A stretch of DNA of 64,000 nucleotides from Poecilobothrus nobilitatus (GCA_947095535.1 OX352774.1:38952496-39016495), one strand, 5' to 3'; positions 25,811 through 37,283 are shown, counted from the stretch's first letter. Made by a program: numbers and translations. The notes: generated from the letters alone by a model not told the origin.

Positions 25811-26374
25811 CTTTTTATTTATTCCATCCATTTATGTTTACATCCTTAAAAAGTTTACAAAATTTGATTAACTTAATGTTTAAATTGATTTACATGTAAA
25901 AATAATAATTTTTATTTTGTAAATTTTTGGTTTTCTTTTCTTAATTTACTCTTCTGTATTTAACAAATAATAATTTTATATGTATTTTTATTTCTTTTAT
26001 TATACTAATTGTAAAAAACATATCTAAAAAACCAATTAATTTTTCTTATGTATTAAAAATAAAAGCTTAAAAACTAACTAAACCTACTTGACTAAAACTA
26101 TGACAAAAAAAAATAAATAAATAAAATAAAATAAAACTTTAATATGAAACTATTACAGAGTCAATTTAATTTTTTAACCACCAGTATCTTTATAGACACA
26201 CATATCCCTATTTGGAATATGGGTGTCGTATTTTAAACTGCCAATGTCAACACTGGATCAAACTCTATTTTGTACATGTAGTCTTTCTACCATAATGAAA
26301 TAGTAGAGGAACATGATTTTGATTTTGTATAAAACCTACTTTATCTAGGTAGATGAAATGTTCGGGTGCTATGA
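25811..26374. other. AT-rich stretch, no recognised feature
   Basis: No gene or repeat boundary is visible, apart from the hairpin that begins at 26375. Confidence 0.5.
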
Positions 26375-26425
26375 AGCCCGAATAATTAATTTATTATAAT
26401 AATTAATAAATTAATTATTCGGGCT
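26375..26425. repeat. Perfect 22-bp inverted repeat with 7-base loop
   Basis: The arms are 26375-26396 and 26404-26425, beginning AGCCCGAATAATTAATTTAT and closing with its exact complement. The loop is TAATAAT. The GC-containing arm ends make this more than an AT-palindrome. It could be an extruded cruciform, a small foldback or a MITE remnant. There is no sign of a microRNA precursor such as bulges or a longer stem. Confidence 0.9.
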
Positions 26426-26514
26426 GAATAATTTTAATTTTCTATATATGTATTTGTAACGGAATAGAAAATATAATAAGACAGTATATATATGCAAAAA
26501 TAAATATGTACCAA

Positions 26515-27470
26515 TAATCAGAGAAACCACCCAAATAGCTAAAGCATTACAATTAGGCAAAATTGACTACGTTATTTCCATTTATGGTTACGGTTTTGAA
26601 AAACAGCTCGCTAAAATACAAGCGCAACTAAACCAGACGGCCGGACGGAGTGCAATCCGCGAACGGAGCTCTTTAAACAACATCAACTTATGAATCGAAT
26701 TCGATTTTCCTAAATTTATTGAGAGAAGTAAACCAATTGCAATGAACCAATTACTATTTCACAAACAACTTAATACCAATTCGCAGCCCCTGCACAGACT
26801 AACTACTGCTATTGTTAATAATGATATTATAATACCAACACAATTTACACTTGTTAAATAAATCTTTAAGCTATCGCAGGAATACTATATTATCCTTCGA
26901 TACTGCAATTCCTAAATACAAAGAGAGCCTGCCTTGGCTATTCAATCCAATCAATTATATAGATACATCCATCTCTCAGTATAACAAAGAAACCACAGAC
27001 ATTCAAACATTCCAACAAATCAATCAGTACTCGGTGCAAAACACCCTCCCCCCTGATAACTTATAGAATACGTACGGATGCTTCAAAAACAGAAAGAGGT
27101 ATAACGTAAAAATAAAACAAATCAAAAACATTATACAACACATTAGACAAACTAAATGTAACAACGCAAACAGCTTCTTGAAAATACACTGATTCGTCGC
27201 CATAAAAACAACATACGAACTAGGTAACTACAGAAAGTCTGATATCAAAATTTTTCATCCAAGATTAGGTCATACATTAGCAACATAAAAAAAATTTTTT
27301 GAAAAAACAAGTCCACCGATATGTCCGCTATGCGAATATATTTCATCACTAAAACACATTTTGCAAGAATTCGCATTTAATACAAATTTAATAAACTCTA
27401 CACAAACAACTGAACTTCTTAAATCCAATCTTAAAAATTTCCATATAATAAAATAAATTTGCAAAACTTA
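26515..27470 (+). pseudogene. LINE ORF2 C-terminal remnant with RNase H-like motif and CCHC (I/LOA/R1-like)
   Basis: Plus-strand readings give, in order, QIAKALQLGKIDYVISIYGY and KIQAQLNQTA (the post-RT region found in many LINEs), then SLSYRRNTILSF with PKYKESLPWL in an open frame at 26851-27066. RIRTDASKTERGI follows near 27065-27105, carrying the first catalytic-Asp motif of a LINE RNase H. The tail is FHPRLGHT, then CPLCEYISSLKHILQE, a CCHC-like knuckle with the last Cys lost. Frames change at least three times, several stops occur, and most of the RNase H domain appears deleted. The element is dead. Clade placement rests on motif order alone. Confidence 0.65.
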
Positions 27471-28059
27471 TAATATATGGGAAATGATTTAAACTAACTT
27501 GGTTACACAGACAAGGTAAGTAGTAAATAAATATTATAAACTAAAATTAGAATGTATATTAAATAGTTCAAAAACTATTATGTTAATCTTAAGTAGCATA
27601 TTGCGTACTTCCTGTGTGTTTACGTAATATGAGAAGAAATAAATATATGTTATTTATATACAATCCCTAGCGTTTTTAACCCGAAGTCAATTCGATTAAC
27701 ACATAAGAAATTTTTGATCTCCTCCTCTGATTTTTAACTGAATCGTTCTGATTTTTTTTTTGAAATTCCTACATTCGTCTGTAGCTTTTAGAGTTAGTTA
27801 TAGTGTATTTGATAAGTATTTTGATTTTCGAGTTATGAGTGGGATCATAGATCTCCATAATTTTTTTAGCGATGAATAAGAGTGAAATCAAAGATTGCAA
27901 AGGAAGAATTCCTATTTTTGTTACTCGTTTTTTTTTAGTTTGAATTGAATTTATTACAAAATATTTAATAAATCATAATGCATTAATTAAATTTTAGAGA
28001 ACAAAAACAAATTTATTGTGTCAAATAAAGATTTTTTGAACTGAAAGCTTCTGTTATTT
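27471..28059. other. Possible LINE 3' flank and AT-rich sequence
   Basis: Sequence to about 27670 may be the untranslated tail of the LINE remnant, but no poly-A tail or target-site duplication was found. The rest shows no feature. Confidence 0.35.
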
Positions 28060-28250
28060 GGCTTTTTTAGATCGAGTTGAAAATGCAATATTCAGAGATA
28101 ATATACACATTTAAAAATAGAGCTTTTAAAAATTTTGAACTAATAATGGATTTGGCTACATAAAAAAGATGATCTAGAACATTAATTTTTTTAAAACGGT
28201 TTAGAACCTTTGTAAACACACGTACGGTCATAGTTAAACTAATACACAAC
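28060..28250 (+). repeat. Dispersed repeat family A, partial copy
   Basis: GATTTGGCTACATAAAAAAG, TTAATTTTTTTAAAACGGTTT and CTTTGTAAACACACGTACGGTCATAG match the 3' part of family A at 36030-36185 in order. The GACGG block is decayed to ACACACGTACGG. Confidence 0.6.
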
Positions 28251-28344
28251 AAAAAATAGAAAGATCGAAATAATGCGATAAATAAAGAAGTGATAAAGAA
28301 AACGGGCGGGATAAAAAAAAGATGTGATGTAATTTATCCAGTCA

Positions 28345-28590
28345 AAGGCTAGTGGTTAGGGCATCGACTCGGTTTTATATCTATATAATCACCGACAGAT
28401 TATATAGATTAATAAAAATTTCTTATTATATATATTTTTCTTATAATATATAATTTTTAAAATAATATAATTAAATAAAAAAAAATAAGTATAGATATCT
28501 TATAATTAATATTATGTAAATTTGTAATATATAACAAAATAATTCTTGTATATGACAATAGATGGCATAGAAATTTAAAAAAAAATTTTT
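28345..28590. repeat. tRNA-like head fragment, 10-bp hairpin, and inverted copy of repeat E
   Basis: GGCTAGTGGTTAGGGCATCGACTCGG at about 28347 looks like a tRNA-derived SINE head cut short. It is followed by a perfect hairpin, CTATATAATC and GATTATATAG, at about 28380-28407. Sequence at about 28520-28590, read on the minus strand, contains GCCATCTATTGTCATATACAAG and matches 30190-30230 and 54900-54930. Confidence 0.5.
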
Positions 28591-28640
28591 ACGTTTCATA
28601 GTCTCTCTCATCTATTGTATCTTGTACAATAGATACAGTC

Positions 28641-29855
28641 AAGTAATCAACAGCTTAGTGAAATTAATCATTCCAGAAACTGAAGCTTTATCAAGTATGA
28701 ATAATAAATGATTTTAGTGAATGTTCTATTGTCCTTATGGGAGTGGCAAGGAAAAAAAACAATATAGTAATACATTTCTTCAATATAATAAAAATCTATT
28801 TAATAATTAATATCAATTTTTGAAATATAAAAATAAAAAGAAATGGCTGTTTTATAATTGAAAATAATTCTAATAAATTTGAAAAAACAATAAAAAATTT
28901 AAAATTACAAGAATTTAAGATAAATGATTCAATATAAAGTATTAATATAAAGAACTAATCTAAAAATTTGATTAAACTCATAATGATACGATTACTATCG
29001 AAATGAGATAAATATCTAAAATAATCTTTAGATACTTTATATTAATTTAAAAAAGTTTATTTTTAAAATCTCTATACCACAAATTCTTTCTCTTAACAAG
29101 AAATAAACTCCTTTACTAATTTACTTATATATATATACATAATATATACTTTAATCTTATATCCTTAGCAAAATATCAAATAATAATTCAACTATGTACA
29201 TTTCGACTTATTAAATATTTTGTAAAATTAAAATGCATAACACTCTGACATGGAGCATATATACAAAGTTTCTATACAATTAGGATTAGCATTTTCTTAC
29301 ATAAAAAGTCAATATCTATAAAAGACAAAGAATAATATTCAATATCTAATAATCAACTCTTTACTATACCTACTGAGTACTGAATAACAATATTTTAAAA
29401 CTTATGTAATTTAATTCAACTTCAAAAGAATTAAAAACTGTATACCTAATAGTAAACTATTGTTGTATCGTAGGATATCGTATATTTATATAACATACCT
29501 ACATATAGTATGTTACAAATACACATATACATGCATGAACATTATGTCATTAATTTTTAATTTTCATTCTATGATTATCAATACCCGTTGCAATTTATTT
29601 GTTTTTTAAAAACTTCATTGTTATAAAATAGTTCTACAAAAAAATATACAGTTATAGATTGTATATTTGCAGTTTTTCTTTAACTGTAAAATCTAAAATT
29701 TTGTTACTCATATTATGCATGCATTGAATTGTGTTACTTGGTATTATAATATGTACATACATACTGGACAAATAAATATTTAACATGGCTTCAATTTGAA
29801 TTTGTGGCAAAATAAAAACAAAACCTCATTTTGTTTGAAATGCTATTCCCTATTT

Positions 29856-29888
<33 letters not shown>

Positions 29889-30164
29889 TTGAATAAGTTA
29901 AGATATTAGAATCGGTATATTTTATTTTACACTGCAGCAGAATACAAAATTATGTTTTATATGTTCTAAATAAATTGCGTTTAAATGCAGCAACATCTAA
30001 AATTTAATAACTTTTCATTTATTAAACAAGGAAAAGAAAAAAACAACCAAAAAAAATCAAATATACTAAACCTAATAAAATGTCTTCTTATCAGTTTTTA
30101 TCTTACATATTATTAAAAAGGTAATAAAGATACTTTCGAATGGTTGTCGTGTAATTATGTAATG
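28641..30164. other. AT-rich non-coding stretch with a 28-base poly-T at 29857-29884
   Basis: The 28-base T run is the longest homopolymer I found in the window. No gene or element boundary is visible around it. Confidence 0.6.
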
Positions 30165-30270
30165 AAATATATATTATATTTGTACGCCATCTATTATCTT
30201 ATACAAGAATTATTTATTTTATATTTATTATATATTTTGGTATTCTATATATATGTTACAATATAAATTA
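30165..30270 (+). repeat. Dispersed repeat E, copy
   Basis: TTTGTACGCCATCTATTATC followed by TTATACAAGAATTATTTATT is shared with 54885-54990 and, inverted, with about 28520-28590. It lies just upstream of a SINE-C copy and may be the tail of a retroposon. Confidence 0.55.
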
Positions 30271-30324
30271 CTAATATTGTTTAAGACCTAATTGGGGGTT
30301 AAAACTTTGCATTGAAAGTGACTT

Positions 30325-30470
30325 ATTTGACTCATGACGTAATGATTAAGTCGCCGGCCTTTAAATATCCGGTTTTTCAATTCAAACTCCGGTCAGGTCA
30401 TATAAAAAATAACGGCAAATATAAAATATAAATAGTAGCTTTATATCGTATAATAATAATAATAACAGCT
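30325..30470 (+). mobile_element. tRNA-derived SINE-like element (group SINE-C), copy 2
   Basis: GACTCATGACGTAATGATTAAGTCGCCGGCC, then TTTCAATTCAAACTCCGG, then a tail with TTATATCGTATAATAATAAT matches 24415-24545 read on the minus strand. The B-box-like AATTCAAACTCC and tRNA-like head suggest pol III ancestry. Confidence 0.6.
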
Positions 30471-30559
30471 GCTACAGTGGAGCTAATTTTGGTTACTTTT
30501 TGCAACTACTGCATGTTGTAACTGTTGTTACTTCATTACTGGTAACAAAATAGTAACAA

Positions 30560-30700
30560 TAATAGGCGGTTTCATTGTTCCTTTACAGTCCCACTCCACA
30601 ATTCAATGTTTCCGGATCCTTGTCCTATTCTTTACTATACCAAACCCCTAGCCAATATACTGCGTTACAACTTATATTTGCTAAAGAAAGAGGTGGGTTT
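30560..30700 (-). repeat. Dispersed repeat family B, partial inverted copy
   Basis: On the minus strand, AAGAATAGGACAAGGATCCGG and GTGGGACTGTAAAGGAACAATG match GATAGGACAAAGATTCGGG and GTGGGAATGTAAAGGAACAATC at 40050-40095. Confidence 0.65.
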
Positions 30701-32235
30701 AATCAGTAAGAATTTGATACTACCAAGGAGATATTCCTAATATCTTTGGAAGATTCCTTTGGAAGAATATTATGTTATGCAGATATTAGATAACCTAATG
30801 AAAAAAAAGATTATATTAGATAATCCCTTAAAGATACTTTACGATATCACGATTCCAGATATATATGTCATTGCACTCAGAAACGCCATTTAATGGCTTA
30901 AAAGTACATTCCGATTTAAAAAAAATATTAATTTGTAATTTTTCATGTAAATGTTAAATTTTTTTTTCAAAAGTAAAAGAAATCCTCTATCATTCAAAAC
31001 CTCATGTACGTCCTCGGTTAAAACATTTATAACATTTAATAATTAAAATCAATTATTCAAAATCAAAAAAAATAGTGAAACAGTAGAAAGATTAGATCTA
31101 ACATTAAACAGATAACAGTTGACACTATTTTACCTAATATTAACAGTTTACTTCCTAACTTACTTAACGAGCTATATAAAGGAACAACTATGATCTGTCT
31201 GAATGCCCGTATAACTCCGGTTGGAGCTAATAGGGATATCAATTCTTATATTTCCCTATAAATCAATAGATTCTTTTCATAGAGATAAATTTCATTGAAC
31301 AGTTTTAATTTTTCAATATTCTGTTTTTTTTTTTAATATTTTTTTAATTTTCCAATATTCTGTATTTTGTTTTAAATTTATTTTAATAGTCTACATTTCA
31401 ATATACAAACATTGATATCCTAATAACGGTACAATTTCAATTATTTGGTGAAATTTTTGTGATTCGTTATGCACAACCAAAAAAAAAAAATTTAATAGAT
31501 GTGACACAAATGCGATAAGTTGACACATTTACTTGCATATTAAGTTCGTTTATATTCAAAACTAAAAGAACAATTAAAATTTTTCGAATTCATTTTCTAT
31601 TATTTGTAACGAAAATGTTGCAATAATGATCACAGTTTTGGTGGTTTTTGTTTTTTCTTTTTTAATTTAACTTTAGTAATGCATTCAAATGTAGTAACAT
31701 GTACTTTTTGTGCAATTCATTTCTATTTCACTGCTTTTATTTTTGGTTCTTTTTTTTTTTTTATCAGCAATTTTTAAATATCAGCACGTATTTTACTTTT
31801 ACTTTAATATTCAAAGGAATTTAAATCATTTTAAGAGTTTCCGTTAAATCATTTAAAAGAGTTTATTTTGTTTCAGAATTTTTTAAGGTTGATTATGAAC
31901 TTATAAGTATTTATTTGTTGACACTAAAATTTTTGTTGAAAAACAATGAATTATAATTAAAATATTAATCTAAATATACAATTTTGTACAAATTTATAAT
32001 TCTAACCAAATGTTGAGAGTTGATAATTTTTGAAATGACAAAATTTAAGACATTACTAAAATGTTAATAAACCAATAAGATTTAAACCTAATTAAGTGCC
32101 TCTGCTTGTCGTTTATAAACTTCATGATACAAGAATGTACTAGTACAACAAAACGAGATGCTGATAGCCAAGATATCTGATTAAGGTGAATGCTGTACCA
32201 TTTTTATTAGAATTATTATTTTTATTGTTATAAAT
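30701..32235. other. AT-rich non-coding stretch
   Basis: A TATATAAAGG motif near 31172 could be a TATA box, but nothing downstream supports a gene. No other feature was seen. Confidence 0.5.
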
Positions 32236-32400
32236 AGAAAATAACGGTGCATGCAGATCCTGCCAAGAAAAAAAACGAATCTTCAGAACACATACTTAAA
32301 AACTGCGGATCTTTACTTCGAAATAAACTAGCAATAAAGATTTTACAGATACTAAGCTTTTTAAAAGGAGTACGACTGATATAAGTATTGGAACAGCATA
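32236..32400 (+). pseudogene. LINE C-terminal fragment with CCHC motif (R1/I/LOA-like)
   Basis: The plus strand reads ACRSCQEKK, then after a one-base frame change ESSEHILKNCGSLLRNKL and ILQILSFLKGVRLI followed by a TAA stop. The pattern C-x2-C-x(n)-H-x4-C followed by a helical LLR region and a closing LKxxxLI is typical of the C-terminus of insect LINEs that carry an RNase H domain. The same pattern occurs at 62110-62450. Only the last 50 or so codons remain, so the copy is a 3' stub. Confidence 0.7.
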
Positions 32401-32656
32401 ATAGACATACATAAAAGATCCTAGTCTTCCTTTCATCCTTTTAAAATAATTTGACGTCATGTCTAATTTATTGTTATAAAATAGAGATTGAATGAATTTT
32501 AATTAAATCTTCATAATTAAAAACTCAACCCAAGAATCATTAATTCTTGTTTTTGGAATAAAAATAATTTTGTTTTATACATTTTTATTACGAATAGCTG
32601 TATAATAAAACTAGTAAAGTGTGCTTGCATTGCAAGCGTCAAACAGATGATTAAAT

Positions 32657-33245
32657 CGCATGATGAAGAAGCATGTTGAAAAGGCATTGTATCACTGATT
32701 TTTATAGTAAGGTATCATATAAACGCTCTCATCCTCCAACAGGACGGTCTTGAACCATGGTCTACAAAAGTTGTAGAGGTGATCAAGATCTTTTTAATGA
32801 TACTCCACATGATAATATACCGTTGTCTTTTAATTAAGGACTTCTAAACTGTTTCAGGAACCAAGCAGGGCGTACTAGAGCAATGGTCCTCAAACTAAAA
32901 TTGAAGAGTTCGCCAAGACCTTTTCAACGATACCCCATACAATCATATACAGCTGATTTTATATGAAGGGCTTACAAAAGCTTTCTGGACTCAAGTAGGG
33001 CATCCTTAAGCCAGATTCCCCAAACAAAATGTGTTAGGCTCGTCCAGATCTTTTTAATGATACACCACATGATAATATACCGCTGACTTTTATATTAAAG
33101 ACTTATAAACGGTCGCAGGGACCAAGAAGGGCGTCCTAGAATACAGATCCCCGAACAAAAGTTGAAGAACTCGTCAATACCTTTTTAATGACACCCCATA
33201 TGACCCCATATGATATTCGGGTACAAATATTGAAATCCCTATACA
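32657..33245 (+). repeat. Tandem array, 130-bp unit, about 4.5 copies
   Basis: The anchor GATCTTTTTAATGATAC and its variants begins at 32787, 32917, 33047 and 33177, exactly 130 bases apart each time. Other shared phrases are ATAATATACCGYTG, a GGGCGTMCTAGA motif and an ACTCGTCAA motif. A more diverged partial unit precedes 32787. The units differ by many substitutions but keep their length between anchors. No open frame runs through the array. It lies about 250 bases downstream of the LINE stub. Confidence 0.9.
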
Positions 33246-34551
33246 ACATATTAAAGGCTAAAAGGGCTCCTTTGGAACTAAAAAGATGTAATTTCAGATT
33301 TGGATGGTTTCACACCAAGCTCTATCAAATGATACCCTTGTAATATTTTAATTTTCATAAATTTATAAAATATTTCTTTTACACTACTTTTAATAATCAC
33401 AATTGTGGTGACAGCAGATGTGACAGTTTTAAAAAATTAATAATTAAAGGTATGCGTATAAAATAAAAAATTGAGTATATAATTTTGAATTATAAAATTT
33501 TGTATCTCAAAATTCTAAATTAAAAAATAAAATGACCAAATTTTGAGTTTTTGTAAAATTTAAATACATTGGTTATTTGTTGAGACAATGAAAAATCGAG
33601 CGTATATTTCTTTTTAACTAAATCTCAGAAATTCTCAACTCAAAATGTTATTAACTCTGAACGGTGCAATATTAGAATTATGGTGCATTTAGGCTTGGTT
33701 TACACTTGATTTACAATGTGATAAAAAAATTTTATCTGCTCTAAAGCGGGAGATAATATATTTAATTTTTATTTAAAGAGAACTGTTGCATATAATTTAT
33801 TAAAAACATTTTTTTTGGGAAAAGAATGTTAGCCTTTTCAATACTTTTCGTTTTAAAAAATAAAACAAATACCTCGAAAGTATCTTTTATCATTTTATTT
33901 TAAAAAATTAAAACAAATCATTATTAATCTTGAATGTTTGCGTACGAAAAAATAAAGTGGCAAAAAGGTAAAACTTCAAGATGTTAACCCGAAAAAAATG
34001 TTGCCGTTATAGAAAAAATATCGACAATGATATTCTAAAATTATATACTTTATCAAATTATTTTACATAAAAATATAACCGAATTTTTGAAAAATATCCC
34101 AAATATTTCCCATTATCGGTGATAAATATCCCTGATAAATTATTAATTTAATATTCTTGTTATATAAATTGAATTGTCATAAAAATTAAATAAATTTCAT
34201 ACCATAGCTCTCTTTAAAACCTTCACCAGGCAGAGGTCTGCGTAAATAGCTCGGAATACACATAGGTAGCCACACTGAAAAGTTAAGAATTCGCATAGAC
34301 CTAAAAAATAAAAAAATAAACAAAACGGAAATATAGTTGGTGCGGGCATACTCATAAGCCACCATTTAATAATATTTTTCGAAAAAAAACGCAAAAAAAA
34401 AAATACAATATTCCGGAGAAGGCTTAATGCCGTTAAAAAATTTTGTCGGTTAAACATAAATCCACCTTTAAAACAAGTATTGGAGAAAAAATCATATTTT
34501 TATTAATAAAACTTAAGTAGAATAAAAGATAAAAATAATATATAATATTCT
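33246..34551. other. AT-rich stretch, no recognised gene
   Basis: An 86-codon minus-strand frame at 34197-34457 is hydrophobic and Phe-rich, with no motif I recognise. No repeat boundary was found before 34552. Confidence 0.5.
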
Positions 34552-35420
34552 TATACCCTACACATTAAGTATAGGGTATATTAACTTTGGTATGGTGTTT
34601 GTAACCACCAAAAGGAAGCGAGTTAGGTATAGACATGTATATATATTCTGAATCAGGATCACCGCCGGAGTCGATTTAGCGATGTCCGTCCGTCCGTTCG
34701 TCCGTCCGTACGCACGATAACTCAAAAAATAATGATGCTATCTTGATGAAATTTATGATTTGTCTAAAATTTGAGAGTAATTGGAGTGGTCGTTCGGGTA
34801 CCTCCCATACAACTCCCAAAACCGAACAAGCATATCTTCGAAATTAATAAGGACAGAAACTTCAAATTTGGTACTAGGGTGTTGTTTCCTGAATCCCTAA
34901 TTTGTCCAAAATTTGAGATGAATTGGAGGAGCTGTTCGGGTACCTCTCATACAACTCCCAAAACCGAACATGCATATCTTCGAAATTAATAAAGATAGGA
35001 ACTTTAAATTTGATACGAGGGTGTTGTTTCCTGAATCCCTGATTTGTCCAAAATATAAGATGAATTAGAATGGTTGTTCGGGTATCTGCCACACAACTCC
35101 TAAGACCAAACAAGCATATCTTCGAAATTAATAAATATATAAACTTGAAATTTGATATAAGAATGTTCTACCCTGTTGATGTCTCTAAAATTTGAGATGA
35201 ATTGGGGTGGTGGTCCGCGTGCCTTCACACACTTCCCAAGACCTAACAATCATATTTTCGAATTTAATAAAGATAGAAACCTGAAATTTTGTACAAAGGT
35301 TGTAACAGCATTTATTTTTTTTAGCTTGTATTAAATACCTAACTAAAATAACTTATGGATTTTTAATTTAATTTGAATTTTTTAGGTGTAGGGTATAAAT
35401 AAGTCGGTTGCATCGACTTA
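34552..35420 (+). mobile_element. Inverted-repeat element carrying internal tandem repeats
   Basis: The left end TATACCCTACAC (34552-34563) has an exact reverse complement, GTGTAGGGTATA, at 35386-35397. The left end also folds on itself, TATACCCT with AGGGTATA at 34573-34580, and the right end is followed by a TAAGTCG/CGACTTA hairpin (35400-35420). Inside lie ATATATATTCTGAATCAGGATCACC, GAGTCGATTTAGC and the block GTCCGTCCGTCCGTTCGTCC, then four tandem units. From memory, this order of a TATACCC hairpin, ATATATATTCT, GAGTCGAT and GTCCGTCCG recurs in dipteran intergenic repeats. I cannot name the family. No transposase is present, so it would be non-autonomous. Confidence 0.65.
34757..35300 (+). 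repeat. Tandem repeats, about 142-bp unit, four copies
   Basis: The anchor TTTGTCYAAAATTTGAGA and its variants occurs with spacing of 142 bases between units 1-2 and 2-3 (34762, 34904, 35046), then about 137-140 to a more diverged fourth unit near 35183. Each unit contains GTTCGGGTAYCT, CAACTCCCAAAACCGAACAAGC and TATCTTCGAAATTAATAA. The 72- and 79-codon frames here, on both strands, are repeat by-products. Confidence 0.9.
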
Positions 35421-35449
35421 CTGTTATTTTTACTTGTTATATAATATAT

Positions 35450-36205
35450 ATTTATATTAAAATAACAAGGTAGAATAACAAGGTAGAAAATAGAATGGTT
35501 TTTAAAAGCGCATATTTCCAAAGAATAAAACAAATTTGAAAATTTCATATAATAAGAAAAAACGTGAAAATAAGGCTTTTCTGGAATTTTGAAGGGCTGT
35601 AAGTGCGGAACCCTATATAACTAAAAACAACCATAAACAGAAAAATGTTTACAGGTGCCTAAGTTACAGGTGTCTAAAAATAGCTAATATTCAAATTTTG
35701 AGGCGTAATAACTCTTAAACAAAGAATGTTACCAAAAAATTTTCTGAGGAACTTATATTAATTCTAAAATTTCTTTTTTGTCTCAAAATTTCAAGTTCCT
35801 GTCTCAAAGCGTGCCGGAGTTATGGAGGTGGAAAAATCATGCAAAATTTGGTTTTCACATAACGGTAAATATAAATACTAAATTTAAAAAAAATTGTATA
35901 ATTTTGATATTAATTTACAAAGTTAAAAAAAAATACCTGTCGCATGACATTTTCAGATTGAAAAAATTTTAACCGGAACATGAAATATACGCGTTTAAAA
36001 ATAGGATTTTTTCAAAGTTTGAGGAGCTGTAGTTCTCTGATGGATGGGGCTACATGAAAAAGTTGTTCCACAAAATTAATTTTTTTAAGAGATCTACCCA
36101 TCGTTAAAATTTGTTTTCTCTGTCTTTAACGGTGTAGAAGTTTTGTAAACAGACGGACAGACGGACGGACATAGTGAAACTAATAGGCACATTTTTTAAA
36201 ATTTT
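35450..36205 (+). repeat. Dispersed repeat family A, fullest copy
   Basis: The stretch begins with AACAAGGTAGAA and TTTTTAAAAGCGCATATTTCC, and continues with GGGCTGTAAGTGCGGAACCC, ACAGGTGCCTAA, GTGCCGGAGTTATGG, TTTTCACATAACGG and GGGGCTACATGAAAAAG. It ends with GACGGACAGACGGACGGACATAG near 36150 and AAACTAATAGGCACA. The same order is seen at 1-490, 14640-15660 (inverted) and 28060-28250. It directly follows the inverted-repeat element, which also ends near a GTCCGTCC block. No protein signal was found. Confidence 0.8.
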
Positions 36206-37283
36206 TGAAATAAAATGTGTGCTAAAATGTGCTAAAAATATTACCTTTATCTAAATATTAAAATATTTAACTTGAACTTTGGCCTTAAATCAAATTGAAT
36301 AATTTTAAATTAAGTATAAGTTTGCAAAAATTGCTAATAAAACCCTTATATTTATAAAGAAAATTTAAAAATAATTGAAGTTGGCAACTTAATATAATTA
36401 TTACTCAATATGGGTTTCTTTAAAAAATTTAAAACATAATACAAAAATAAAAAAAAACCTTAAATTTAAGAATTTTATTATGTGCTTATATAAATTTTTA
36501 TTAAAGAATAATAAAATTTTTGGTAAAATGCCAACATTTTTTTTAACAGATTCGTAAATGCCAAACATTATATTGTATAAAAATCCTTTCTATATTCGAT
36601 TTTTTTTTTTTTTCTGTTTTGTTTAGCTACAAAAATTTTAGAATAGTTTCCTTACATTAAATAAAATGAAATAAAGTTCAATAGAATTAAAATTTAGTAT
36701 TTAAAGATTGATTTTACTGCTTATATTTTTGTTTTTAGGGTTCAATAATTTTAAATTATAATCAAAAATTTATGTTAAATTTGCCTGTTATTTTAAACCA
36801 ATTAAGTTAATTCAAGAAAATAATCTGTTTTTATTTATTGAGTTATTTAGAAAAACAGAAACCATTCAAAATAATTTTAAATTAGCAGTATTATTATTTT
36901 ATTACACGTATATATAATAAAATAGAATGTATAGCAAATTTTATTTTTATATAAATAAAATACTTCTAACAAAATAAAAAATACAAAATGTTTTCTTATA
37001 GATTGTCTACTACCATTTGGTGTTTCAACTGCGTTTAGATAAATACTAAGGAATCTTCACGACAACCCAATCGAATTGACGACATTCAATCGAATTGACG
37101 AATCCAATGACTAATTGTTATTAAACCAATTACACTGTTATTAAATTCAAAAACACTAGAGTCAAAGCTGTGACATGAAAATGTCAACCCAAAAGAAAAT
37201 CCTCCACTAGTTTGAATATCTATTATTTCTTTTTTTCCCACTAGATAAACACTACAAATAGATTCTTTTATACTAATGTAAAT
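36206..37283. other. AT-rich stretch, no recognised feature
   Basis: CAATCGAATTGACGA is repeated at about 37068 and 37087. No other structure was recognised. Confidence 0.5.

Noticed and set aside
31172..31190. TATATAAAGG as a host promoter
   Set aside because: TATA-like strings are expected by chance in DNA this A/T-rich, and no downstream gene is visible.
34771..35113. Open frames of 72 and 79 codons on opposite strands
   Set aside because: Both arise from the 142-bp tandem repeat, and repeats of this period keep frames open by chance.
35386..35425. Helitron 3' end (hairpin followed by CTRR)
   Set aside because: A hairpin is present at 35400-35420, but no CTRR-T end follows, and the element has inverted ends, which Helitrons lack.
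37068..37101. CRISPR-like short repeats (CAATCGAATTGACGA twice)
   Set aside because: There are only two copies with a 4-base spacer in a eukaryotic context, so it is a small local duplication.
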